From positions 31,872 to 95,871 of the forward strand of contig JACQZG010000058.1 in assembly GCA_016213935.1 (NCBI GenBank): a stretch of DNA of 64,000 nucleotides. Reading direction: 5' to 3'. Origin of the DNA: Nitrospirota bacterium (GTDB lineage Bacteria; Nitrospirota; Thermodesulfovibrionia; UBA6902). This document shows, piece by piece, positions 34,738 to 42,873 of this stretch (position 1 is its first letter; the number at the start of each line of letters is the position of its first letter). Below the pieces are notes generated by a model. The model made no database searches and was not told where the DNA came from. It worked only from the letters and a program-made list of their open reading frames with translations. Position numbers and translations under genes: made by a program.

Positions 34738-35930
34738 GATTAAGCCCCTTCCGGCTGCTTTGTGCCACAGGGCTTTTTGCCATATTCAGTTCGACAATAT
34801 CCAAAAGTCCGGTACTCCCTCTGTTCGCCGCTCATCTCGGCGCAGACCCCTCAGAGGTTGGATTCGTCTCCTCTGTTTCCGCGTTTACAGGAGTTATCTT
34901 CAGCATTCCGGCCGGAATATTTTCGGACAGGATAGGAAAGAGAAAGATGCTGATGTTTTCCTCAATCATCTTTTCTACGGCGCCGATACTTTATCTCTTT
35001 GTGACGCAAATATGGGAGCTGGCGCTGGTCAGGTTTTACCACGGTTTTGCTACGGCTGTATTTATCCCTGTGGCGATGGCCTTTGTCTCTGAATTATTTC
35101 ACAAAGAGAGGGGCGAAAAATTGGGCTGGTTCTCGACCGCGACTCTCATAGGCAGGTTTATGGCCCCTCTTATCGGCGGGGCCATAATCGGAACAACGGC
35201 TTTGAATCAGGGCGGAGGATTTACCGCTGTCTATGTTGTCTGCGCTATAGCCGGAGCAATCACTTTTTTTATGGCTCTTTTTCTTCCTCAGCCTGCGGAA
35301 GCCGCGCCCGGGAATCAAGCCTGGGCAGAAACCTTCAGCGCGTTTAAGAGAGTTACGGCTGACCGGGCAATAGTCTTTACCTGCGCGGTAGAAGCCGCAA
35401 TACTCTTTGCGTACGGGACATTTGAGACCTTTCTTCCGCTTTATGCCGTCAGCTCCGGCATCAGCACCTACGAGGTGGGGATTTTTTTGTCGGCGCAGGT
35501 TATTACTCTTGCGCTTTCAAAACCGATGATGGGCAGGTTCTCGGACAGGCATGGCAGAAAGCCGCAGATATTTGCAGGCGCTTTGATCGGCGCCGCCTGT
35601 ATCGGGGGCTTTTCGCTCTTCAGCGCATTCATCCCTTTGCTCATTCTGAGCGTGGCTTTCGGCATGAGCCTTTCGGTAGTCACTTCAGCCACATCGGCAT
35701 ATATAGCTGACCTGAGCAGCAGGGAGGCAAGGGGTTCGGCAATGGGTCTGCTCGGATCGATCATGGATATTGGGCATACGACAGGCCCTTTGTTTTCAGG
35801 AGTTGTCGCGATGCATTTCGGATACGCAAAAGCATTTATCGGAAGTTCATTGGTCCTTATTGTTTTCGCGGGCATTTTCCTTGCCGGGGCCGGCAAAGGA
35901 TATGGCAGGAGAAGAATAATTAATGCCTGA
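34734..35930 (+). CDS. MFS transporter (second of two paralogues)
   Basis: Twelve-helix MFS protein of 398 residues with GIFSDRIGKRKMLMF and RFSDRHGRKPQIFAG as loop motifs. Its N-terminus (LSPFRLLCATGLFAIFSS, SPVLPLFAAHLGADPSEVGF) aligns closely with the MFS protein at 32940-34160. The ATG overlaps the HD gene and its end overlaps the next flavoprotein gene by 8 nt. Confidence 0.9.
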   Translation: MRLSPFRLLCATGLFAIFSSTISKSPVLPLFAAHLGADPSEVGFVSSVSAFTGVIFSIPAGIFSDRIGKRKMLMFSSIIFSTAPILYLFVTQIWELALVRFYHGFATAVFIPVAMAFVSELFHKERGEKLGWFSTATLIGRFMAPLIGGAIIGTTALNQGGGFTAVYVVCAIAGAITFFMALFLPQPAEAAPGNQAWAETFSAFKRVTADRAIVFTCAVEAAILFAYGTFETFLPLYAVSSGISTYEVGIFLSAQVITLALSKPMMGRFSDRHGRKPQIFAGALIGAACIGGFSLFSAFIPLLILSVAFGMSLSVVTSATSAYIADLSSREARGSAMGLLGSIMDIGHTTGPLFSGVVAMHFGYAKAFIGSSLVLIVFAGIFLAGAGKGYGRRRIINA

Positions 35931-37215
35931 AAAGAATCCATCCGGCAGCCGCATAATAGTTATAGGCGCGGGTGCTGCAGGACTTATGGCCGCAGGCCGG
36001 GCGTCTTTATCAGGCGCCGAAACCCTTCTGCTTGAGAGGATGAAAAGGCCGGGCATAAAGCTTTCCATAAGCGGCGGAGGGAGATGTAATCTCACCAATA
36101 CGGCTTCCGTTTCCGAATTCATATCTCATTTCGAAAGAAACGGTGATTTCCTGAGGCAGGCGTTTTCAAGTTTTTCTTCAGCAGGGCTTTCCTCCTTTTT
36201 CAAAGAGATTGGCATTGAGACGGCAATTGAAGGAGACGGGCGCGTCTTTCCCGCAAGCGGGCGCGCTCAGGATGTTGTGGATGCGCTTGAAAATTGGGCT
36301 GTAGATTCGGGCGTCAGGATTAAGACATATTCCCGTGCGCAGAAACTTCTTATCAGGGAGGGCGCCGTTAGAGGAGTTCTCGCATCCGAAGGTCAGGCGG
36401 CTCAGGATGAAAACCCTAAAGAGGTTTTTCATAAGGCTGACGCCGTAATAATAGCAACCGGAGGTGCTTCATATCCCAAGACCGGTTCAACCGGAGACGG
36501 CTACAGGCTTGCCGAGTCTGCCGGCCACGCGATAGTCAGGCCGAGGCCTTCACTTGTCCCTCTTGTAACCGCGGGCAAAACCGCCTTAAGCCTGCAGGGG
36601 CTCAGCCTCAGCGGTGTCCGAGTCAGCGCCTACATCAGCGGGAAGAAAAGTTTTACTGATTCGGGCGAGATGATCTTTACGCATTTCGGGGTTTCAGGAC
36701 CTCTTATACTCTCGATGAGCGGCAGGATAGTTGACGCGCTTATTGACAAAAAAAAGGCTGTGCTCTCTATTGACTTGAAGCCGGAGTTTAATGATAAAGA
36801 GCTTGATGCGCGGCTCTTAAGCGTCATGGATAGACACGGAAAGCAGAAATATAAAGCCCTGCTCGGGAAAATACTCTCTGAGAAACTTGTCTCGGTATGT
36901 GCCGATATGACAGGGATACCACTTGACAAGGCATGCCATCAGATTACTGCCGCAGAACGGAAAAGGCTCAGGGTATGGCTTAAGGATTTCAGGCTTGACG
37001 TGAGCGGGCACCGCCCTCTTGAAGAGGCTGTAATCACTGCGGGCGGCGTGAACGTAAAGGAGGTCGACCCGCGGAGCATGCGTTCAAAACTCGTGAAGAA
37101 CCTCTATTTTGCGGGCGAGGTTCTGGACATAAATGCCGGCAGCGGGGGTTATAACCTTCAGGCCGCCTTTTCAACAGGGTGGTTGGCCGGCCTGGCGGCG
37201 GGCGCCGAAGAGTAG
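35923..37215 (+). CDS. FAD-dependent oxidoreductase, HI0933/YhiN family
   Basis: A 430-residue flavoprotein. N-terminal Rossmann motif VIGAGAAGLMAAGRA, then SGGGRCNLTN, which is diagnostic of HI0933-like proteins, and the C-terminal FAD segment LYFAGEVLDINAGSGGYNLQAAFSTGWLAG. Reaction unknown for the family. Overlaps the MFS gene by 8 nt. Confidence 0.92.
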   Translation: MPEKNPSGSRIIVIGAGAAGLMAAGRASLSGAETLLLERMKRPGIKLSISGGGRCNLTNTASVSEFISHFERNGDFLRQAFSSFSSAGLSSFFKEIGIETAIEGDGRVFPASGRAQDVVDALENWAVDSGVRIKTYSRAQKLLIREGAVRGVLASEGQAAQDENPKEVFHKADAVIIATGGASYPKTGSTGDGYRLAESAGHAIVRPRPSLVPLVTAGKTALSLQGLSLSGVRVSAYISGKKSFTDSGEMIFTHFGVSGPLILSMSGRIVDALIDKKKAVLSIDLKPEFNDKELDARLLSVMDRHGKQKYKALLGKILSEKLVSVCADMTGIPLDKACHQITAAERKRLRVWLKDFRLDVSGHRPLEEAVITAGGVNVKEVDPRSMRSKLVKNLYFAGEVLDINAGSGGYNLQAAFSTGWLAGLAAGAEE

Positions 37216-37277
37216 ATTTAATTTTCAAGAGGGCTTAAAATACTATATCCTGAATCGAAATGAAAGGAGGGCTGAAT

Positions 37278-37367
37278 ATGGGTTGCGGATGCGGCAAGAG
37301 CTCTTGCGGGCCTAAGAAAGAAGGTAAGGCCACAAAGGCCAAAAAGACGAAAAAAACAAAGAAATAG
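37278..37367 (+). CDS. Tiny Cys/Lys-rich peptide (29 residues)
   Basis: A short frame with a near-ideal ribosome site (AAAGGAGG, seven bases before ATG) in the gap between the flavoprotein and ridA. The product starts MGCGCGKSSCGPKKEG and ends in a lysine/threonine tail with eleven Lys in all. The CGCG...C cluster could hold a metal or sit in a disulfide; the basic tail could bind nucleic acid or membrane. I do not recognise a family. The coding signal is the ribosome site and strongly biased composition. Confidence 0.6.
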   Translation: MGCGCGKSSCGPKKEGKATKAKKTKKTKK

Positions 37368-37484
37368 ATTGCGCAGCGCAGATTCTTCTTCTGAGAATCA
37401 AACTTTCCTGATTCATTCTCCGGAAAGACTAATCGTCCCTTGATCTTTGCAGGCGGCTGCTTCGCCTGAATAAAGGATAATGTA

Positions 37485-37871
37485 ATGGCTGAAAAAAGAG
37501 TCTTTTCTTCAGACAAAGCGCCGAAACCTAAAGGCCCTTATTCACAGGCTGTCATACATAACGGCCTGATGTACATATCAGGGCAGGTTCCTCTTGATTT
37601 TGAGACCGGCATGGTTGTGAGGGGAACTATCGAGGATGAGACGCGCGCCGTGCTCGAAAATATCAGAACCATTGTCGAAGGGGCGGGTGCGGGGATGAAG
37701 GACATCCTGAAGATGACATGCTATCTCGCTGACATGGATGATTTTCAGCGTTTCAACTCCGTTTACAGGGAATATTTTGATGACGAGCCTCCGGCAAGGA
37801 GCACGATTCAGGCGGGCAGGCTTCCCATGGATGTGAGCGTTGAGATGGATGCGATAGTCGCCTTGCAGTGA
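37485..37871 (+). CDS. ridA: RidA family enamine/imine deaminase
   Basis: A 128-residue trimer-forming protein that hydrolyses reactive 2-aminoacrylate and related imines. Family motifs: GPYSQAVIHNGLMYISGQVPLD, TRAVLENIRTIVEGAGAGMKDILKMTCYL, PARSTIQAGRLPMDVSVEMDAIV, with the catalytic arginine in PARST. pdxA follows after 44 nt, a sensible link because imines come from PLP enzymes. Confidence 0.95.
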   Translation: MAEKRVFSSDKAPKPKGPYSQAVIHNGLMYISGQVPLDFETGMVVRGTIEDETRAVLENIRTIVEGAGAGMKDILKMTCYLADMDDFQRFNSVYREYFDDEPPARSTIQAGRLPMDVSVEMDAIVALQ

Positions 37872-37915
37872 AGGCATCATAAAGAGGCCCCGCTTTTCTC
37901 CGTATCTCTGACATC

Positions 37916-38890
37916 ATGAAAAAGATCGCCATAACAATGGGTGACCCCGGCGGAATCGGCCCTGAAATAATCGTCAAGGCGCTCTTTTGCGCTGAGATAA
38001 GAAATTACTGCTCGCCCGTTGTGATCGGCAGCATTGAAGTTATAAAAGACGCTGTAAAGCTTACAAGGCTTCCGCTAAAAGTCAGATTAATATCCAGCAT
38101 GTCTGAATCAAAACCATCTGACGGACTTATCGAAGTTCTCGATATAAAGCCTCCTGCTTCGTTAAAAAAGAACGCCCCTTCAAAAAACGGGGGCAAGGCC
38201 GCTGTCTCTTACATTAAAAAAGCTGTTGAGCTTGCGATGAAGAATGAAGTCTCAGCGATCGTAACCGCCCCCGTATCGAAAGAATCCCTCAAGATGGCAG
38301 GCTGTAAATGGCCGGGGCATACGGAGTTTCTTGCAGAGCTTACTGAGACAAAAGAATTTGCGATGATGTTTGCAAGTGAGAAGTTAAAGGTCATCCTCGC
38401 CACGATACATACGCCTTTAAAGAAAGTTCCCAAGATTATCAAAGAAGCCGTTGTCTATAAGACTATAAGTCTTGCCCAAAGGGGAATGAAGATGTTAGGT
38501 GTTGACGCGCCGCGAATCGCTGTGGCAGGGCTCAATCCCCACGCCGGCGAAGCGGGCATCTTGGGCGATGAGGAGATTAAGTCGATCATTCCCGCCATTA
38601 AGAAGGCGCGGAAAGAAGGGATGAATGCGTCAGGGCCTTTTCCGCCCGATGTTGTCTTTCACAGAGCGCACAACGGAGATTTTGATATTGTCGTCTGCAT
38701 GTATCACGACCAGGGGCTTATACCATTTAAGATGCTTGCGTTTGAGACAGGCGTGAACATGACAGTCGGTTTGCCTGTCATCAGGACATCGCCGGATCAC
38801 GGGACAGCGTTTGACATCGCGTGGCAGAATAAGGCGAACCCTTCAAGCATGATAGAGGCTATAAAACTCGCGGCAAGGATGGATGTTTAA
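37916..38890 (+). CDS. pdxA: 4-hydroxythreonine-4-phosphate dehydrogenase
   Basis: NAD-dependent enzyme of pyridoxal phosphate synthesis. Features: TMGDPGGIGPEIIVKA at the start, GHTEFLAEL with a metal histidine, AGLNPHAGE, and CMYHDQGLIPFKMLAFETGVNMTVGLPVIRTSPDHGTAFDIA. The length of 324 is normal. pdxJ is not in the window. Confidence 0.96.
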   Translation: MKKIAITMGDPGGIGPEIIVKALFCAEIRNYCSPVVIGSIEVIKDAVKLTRLPLKVRLISSMSESKPSDGLIEVLDIKPPASLKKNAPSKNGGKAAVSYIKKAVELAMKNEVSAIVTAPVSKESLKMAGCKWPGHTEFLAELTETKEFAMMFASEKLKVILATIHTPLKKVPKIIKEAVVYKTISLAQRGMKMLGVDAPRIAVAGLNPHAGEAGILGDEEIKSIIPAIKKARKEGMNASGPFPPDVVFHRAHNGDFDIVVCMYHDQGLIPFKMLAFETGVNMTVGLPVIRTSPDHGTAFDIAWQNKANPSSMIEAIKLAARMDV

Positions 38891-38954
38891 CCTCTCATTC
38901 ATATGAAAGATCCGCAAATTTTAGCTAAAATAATCCAAGATACTGAATATAACT

Positions 38955-39563
38955 ATGGACATAGTTCTTGCCACTCGCAACAGGAAGAAGGTTGAGGAGA
39001 TGAAGAGCATTTTCGGCTCTATGGGGATGGAGCCGCGTTTATACGCTTTGGATGACTTTCCCGGCTGCAGAGAGGCGGAAGAGGACGGCGCGACCTTTGA
39101 AGAGAACGCGGCCAAGAAGGCTCTTCAGATTTTTAAATGCGCCGGCATGACTGCAGTTGCCGATGACTCAGGCCTGGAAGTTGACGCTTTAAAAGGAGCG
39201 CCCGGCATTTATTCGGCGCGTTACGCCGGCGAACCTTCTGACGACTCCGCGAATAACAGAAAGCTTCTTGATGAACTTAAAGACGTTCCTGATGAAGAGC
39301 GGGGCGCGAGGTTCGTCTGCTGTATCGCTATGGCTGATAAAGACGGTGTCAAAACCTTTTTGGGATATGTTAACGGCAGAATAGGCAGGGAGCCGAGAGG
39401 CAGAAACGGCTTCGGGTATGACCCTCTCTTCTTCCCGGAGGGGAGCGACAGGACATTTGCCGAGATAGCCGACGCCGAGAAAAACGCAATGAGCCACAGA
39501 GGAAGGGCATTGAAGAAACTGCAAATATACTTGTTTGAAAAGAAGGGGAGCCCCTCCTTTTAA
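38955..39563 (+). CDS. rdgB: XTP/dITP pyrophosphatase
   Basis: House-cleaning nucleotide pyrophosphatase that removes non-canonical purine nucleotides. Motifs: LATRNRKKVEEMKSIF, TFEENAAKKA, ADDSGLEVDALKGAPGIYSARYAG, GFGYDPLFFPEG, MSHRGRALKKL. The 202-residue length is normal. Confidence 0.96.
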   Translation: MDIVLATRNRKKVEEMKSIFGSMGMEPRLYALDDFPGCREAEEDGATFEENAAKKALQIFKCAGMTAVADDSGLEVDALKGAPGIYSARYAGEPSDDSANNRKLLDELKDVPDEERGARFVCCIAMADKDGVKTFLGYVNGRIGREPRGRNGFGYDPLFFPEGSDRTFAEIADAEKNAMSHRGRALKKLQIYLFEKKGSPSF

Positions 39564-39625
39564 TAAAGGGAAGTTAGGAGGGATTTTATAAAATTAACCG
39601 GACACTATAGTATGGAGAAAGTTTG

Positions 39626-39961
39626 ATGGAAATAGACGTCAGCATAGGAAAGGAATCAATCAGTGTTGAGGTAAGCAACCCCTTCAGGTTTGACGCGGCC
39701 TCCGGCGCAAAGGATATTTTCGATTTCGGTTCAAGGCTTGGGGTTGATCTCTCATCTCTTGGGATAGAGAAACTGATACCCCGCATGATAAGGGGTGTTG
39801 CCGGCTGCGAGCAGGGATGCCCTTCCGACGCCAAGAGCCTTGTCAGAAACGGCTTCGGCAAATTCAGGCTCGAATATATAGAAGGCGGAATTCTGTCGGC
39901 GTCTCACACCCTCGGCGACGGCAAAGAGGTCAGCGTGAAGATATTCCCTGATTTTAATTAA
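39626..39961 (+). CDS. Conserved-looking hypothetical ahead of the exosortase
   Basis: A 111-residue cytosolic protein without membrane segment. It begins MEIDVSIGKESISVEVSNPF and has the unusual central motif GCEQGCPSDAKSLVRNGFG, with two cysteines, then a beta-rich end (FRLEYIEGGILSASHTLGDGKEVSVKIFP). GGAG lies 8 nt before the ATG. It ends 14 nt before the exosortase gene and is co-oriented. I do not recognise it. Confidence 0.65.
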   Translation: MEIDVSIGKESISVEVSNPFRFDAASGAKDIFDFGSRLGVDLSSLGIEKLIPRMIRGVAGCEQGCPSDAKSLVRNGFGKFRLEYIEGGILSASHTLGDGKEVSVKIFPDFN

Positions 39962-39975
39962 GGGATTAGGATGAA

Positions 39976-40836
39976 ATGATTCATTTTCTGATTTGGGGCA
40001 TGAGCGCCGCGATGTACATGCCTGCCTTTATCGCCCTTTATTCCGGAAAAACAAACTGGGCGCTTGAGGATTACTCACATATCTATTTTATCCTCCCAAT
40101 TTCATTATTCCTCGCGTGGCGTAAAAGAGATGTATTAAGAAAAATCCGGCTTGAAGATAAAGCAAAAAGAACCGGAACATTCTCAGGCCTCGCCCTTCTC
40201 ATATCAGGCATTCTTCTTTTTATTTTCGGATGGCGCCGCAATTATGATTTCATTCAGATATTATCACTTGTGCCTTTTCTCTCCGGCCTTATCCGGTACC
40301 TGTACGGCAAAATGGTATTAAAGGAACTCTCTTTTCCCGTGGCGTATCTGCTTTTTCTCGTTCCTTTGCCGCCGGCCATCCTTGACGGCATCACGGTTCC
40401 GATGAGATACGGGGTATCTTTCGCGGCTGAGAAATTTCTGGCATTTGCCGGTTATCCGGTCACGCGGGACGGCCTTCTCCTCTCTATCGGTTACCGGGAA
40501 ATCTACATGGCGCCGGCCTGCAGCGGCTTCCGTTCTCTCATTACGATGCTGACTCTCTCTCTTGTTTATATCTATCTCATAAGTGCCGGGCGGCTGAAGA
40601 AGTCCATACTCACATTTGCCGTAATACCGCTTGCGCTTTTGGGTAATTTTGTCAGGGTAATCGCGATATGCCTTATCACCTTTTATTTCGGGGAAGAGGC
40701 GGGGCAGGGTTTCTTTCATAACTTCAGCGGAGTCGCGGTCTTTCTGATAACAATACTCGGCCTTATCGCCCTTGAGAATTTGATGAGCGGGTTTATGCCC
40801 GAAGGCGTATCAGTGAAGGAGAGCAAAGATGAATAA
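39976..40836 (+). CDS. Exosortase
   Basis: Polytopic membrane cysteine protease/transpeptidase of 286 residues that processes proteins with PEP-CTERM-type tails in diderms. About eight membrane helices. The catalytic motif APACSGFRSLITML carries the nucleophile cysteine, LGNFVRVIAICLI the arginine and GFFHNFSGVAVF the histidine. The subtype cannot be set from motifs alone. Its end overlaps the EpsI-like gene by 8 nt. No PEP-CTERM protein is encoded in the window. Confidence 0.93.
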   Translation: MIHFLIWGMSAAMYMPAFIALYSGKTNWALEDYSHIYFILPISLFLAWRKRDVLRKIRLEDKAKRTGTFSGLALLISGILLFIFGWRRNYDFIQILSLVPFLSGLIRYLYGKMVLKELSFPVAYLLFLVPLPPAILDGITVPMRYGVSFAAEKFLAFAGYPVTRDGLLLSIGYREIYMAPACSGFRSLITMLTLSLVYIYLISAGRLKKSILTFAVIPLALLGNFVRVIAICLITFYFGEEAGQGFFHNFSGVAVFLITILGLIALENLMSGFMPEGVSVKESKDE

Positions 40837-41491
40837 AAAGGCAAGGTATATTACGGCAATTCTGCTGATAAGTTTAGCGATGTTGCTGAGCTTTGCCGTT
40901 CCGAAAGATGTGAAGTACGAGGGCACTGCATTTCTCTCGGGACTCAGGCTTCCCGATTCTTTTGGGGAGTGGAGCGGACAAGATATGTCAGTTGAACTGA
41001 GGGATGAGCTTCAGGGCGCGGTTTATGAATTTATAAGCGAAGCGCTCTTGTATCAATATACTCATAAGCCGGATGGGAGAAAGGTTCTTCTGATGATAAT
41101 CAATGCCAGGGATTTTCACTATCCTGACGTATGCTTCAGAAGTTCGGGCTTCACGACCGAGGCCTTTGAAAGGACGCCGATGAATGCCTCGGGCCGCCTT
41201 ATCAATGCTTACACGCTTTTTACCGACCATGCCCCAAGAAATGACAAAAGGATAGTTGTATACTGGATAGCAATCGACAAAAAGCTTGTCAGCGGCTGGG
41301 CCGAACAGAAGATAATACAGACCATCTTCTCGCTTTTCAATAGAAAGAGCGTCAGCCTTCTTGTCCGCATAGATGTGCCCGTATATGGCGCGGATACGGG
41401 GGAGGGAGCAGAACTCGCGAAAAAATTCGCGTCTGATTTGAGCAGGGCGATGTCAGAATCGGACGCTGATTATCTCTTCGGCACGAAATAA
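40829..41491 (+). CDS. EpsI family exosortase-associated protein
   Basis: A 220-residue protein with one N-terminal helix and a periplasmic domain. RDFHYPDVCFRSSGF matches the family's D-HxPxxCxxxxG motif, and LPDSFGEWSG and the IVVYWIAIDKKLVSGW segment fit as well. EpsI domains often occur fused to or beside exosortases; here it is separate and overlaps the exosortase gene, so the two act together. Confidence 0.9.
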   Translation: MNKKARYITAILLISLAMLLSFAVPKDVKYEGTAFLSGLRLPDSFGEWSGQDMSVELRDELQGAVYEFISEALLYQYTHKPDGRKVLLMIINARDFHYPDVCFRSSGFTTEAFERTPMNASGRLINAYTLFTDHAPRNDKRIVVYWIAIDKKLVSGWAEQKIIQTIFSLFNRKSVSLLVRIDVPVYGADTGEGAELAKKFASDLSRAMSESDADYLFGTK

Positions 41492-41511
41492 AATTGACGG
41501 GGAGGCTAAAT

Positions 41512-42297
41512 ATGAGGCATAAGCTGCACGTTCTATTTCTGGGCGTGGCGCTCTTTATTTTCCTTGCCGATAATTCGCGCGCGGAAAATCTCGGTATCGG
41601 CGCTCATGCCGGCTACGGAACTTTAAGTCACAAAGAGGGTGACAGGTCAGAATCGTTGCAGAAAGTGCTTTTTTACGGGATATCGGGGGAGCATTCTTTA
41701 AAGAACAACCCGCATTTTTTTACGGGTTTTGTTATTGACTGGGGAACAGGCTTTTATGACGATGAAAGATGGGAGAAGAGGGGTTCGCAGTCACAAAGCA
41801 ATGACATAAGGTTCTTCGGGCAATTCTATGAGGCCAGGCTCGGGTACAAGAATGACTACGGTGATTATTATTACAGGGCATTTATAGCCGAAGGAATGGA
41901 CATTCTCAGGTACAAAAGAGATGATTTTATTTTCAGCGGAATCCCTCTTCAGGAAAGCGGCACAGAGAAGATTAATCTCTGGCGCACAAGCCTTGGAGCG
42001 GGCCTCGGAAAAAAGATAGGCAAATGGACATTAGACAGCAGGATAGCCTATTCGCTTCATCCGTCAGGAAGGATTAAGTACAGTGCTGATCACGGCACTG
42101 TTTTTGAAACTCAGGGCACGTGCGTAGACGGAGGCATCGGCCTTGCTATAGAGGTTGCGGCCAATCTCGGCCTTTACGCAGGCATCAGCTATTCGCTGAT
42201 TAAACTCGATGAGAATAACGGCTCAAGCGCTTTAACCTTCCCGGGCAGCGAGACCGAGATATTGCTCGGAATGCTTAATGTCACCTATTCGTTTTAG
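41512..42297 (+). CDS. Outer-membrane beta-barrel-like protein
   Basis: A 261-residue secreted protein: signal peptide ending DNSRA-EN, then alternating amphipathic strands (IGAHAGYGTLS, FFTGFVIDWGTGFYDD, FYEARLGYKNDYGDYYYRAFIAEG) and a last strand ending LLGMLNVTYSF with the terminal Phe typical of barrels. GGGGAGG precedes the ATG at 41512. It lies 20 nt after the EpsI-like gene and may take part in exopolysaccharide or surface-protein export. Confidence 0.72.
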   Translation: MRHKLHVLFLGVALFIFLADNSRAENLGIGAHAGYGTLSHKEGDRSESLQKVLFYGISGEHSLKNNPHFFTGFVIDWGTGFYDDERWEKRGSQSQSNDIRFFGQFYEARLGYKNDYGDYYYRAFIAEGMDILRYKRDDFIFSGIPLQESGTEKINLWRTSLGAGLGKKIGKWTLDSRIAYSLHPSGRIKYSADHGTVFETQGTCVDGGIGLAIEVAANLGLYAGISYSLIKLDENNGSSALTFPGSETEILLGMLNVTYSF

Positions 42298-42322
42298 AGT
42301 TCAAAAAACGGGATGTCATTTC

Positions 42323-42706
42323 TTATTTCCTGCATCCTCTGTAACCGGTTGGCTCCATATCGGCAAATTCACGCGCCTTCTCGCGGATATTTTTTTTCAG
42401 GTCCCGAATCTCTTCCTTAAGGTTTTTTAAGCCCGATAAGGTTGTTTCGGGATTAAGAAGGGCCTCCCTGTACTCAAACTTTTTGTCATGAAGTTCTTTC
42501 CTGAGGCCGTAAGTCTCATCCATGAACTTGCGAACTTCATTATTTGCGGCTTCGCACCTCATGCCGCCGCATTTCGAATCCATCATGTGCGATGCATGCC
42601 CTTTCCCCATATGGCGGCTGTTGAAAAAGGGCCCGTGTGCGTACGCAACGGCTCCGAATGCTATAAGAATCCCTGCCGCAATGATTGCAATAATTGTCTT
42701 TTTCAT
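42323..42706 (-). CDS. Periplasmic heavy-metal sensor-like protein (Spy/ZraP type)
   Basis: A 127-residue periplasmic protein: signal peptide ending VAYA-HG, a His/Met/Cys-rich stretch (HMGKGHASHMMDSKCGGMRC) and a long helix (about residues 55-115) like the CpxP/ZraP/Spy fold. The start at 42706 is set by AAAGGAGG seven bases upstream. Metal binding is likely from composition; a role in envelope metal stress is inferred. Confidence 0.75.
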   Translation of the reverse strand: MKKTIIAIIAAGILIAFGAVAYAHGPFFNSRHMGKGHASHMMDSKCGGMRCEAANNEVRKFMDETYGLRKELHDKKFEYREALLNPETTLSGLKNLKEEIRDLKKNIREKAREFADMEPTGYRGCRK

Positions 42707-42873
42707 GCAAATACCTCCTTTGCCGGTTGAATTTAACAAAACAATACATGAGGCATTTGAAGAAAAAATGAAGAGGCAGCGAGGCAGAGCGAGGAATTTA
42801 TTGACAGGCATGTGAAAGAACTATAGAATTGTATTTAATTCAATAGCTGCGGCATTATCAAGGAGGCTTCAGG

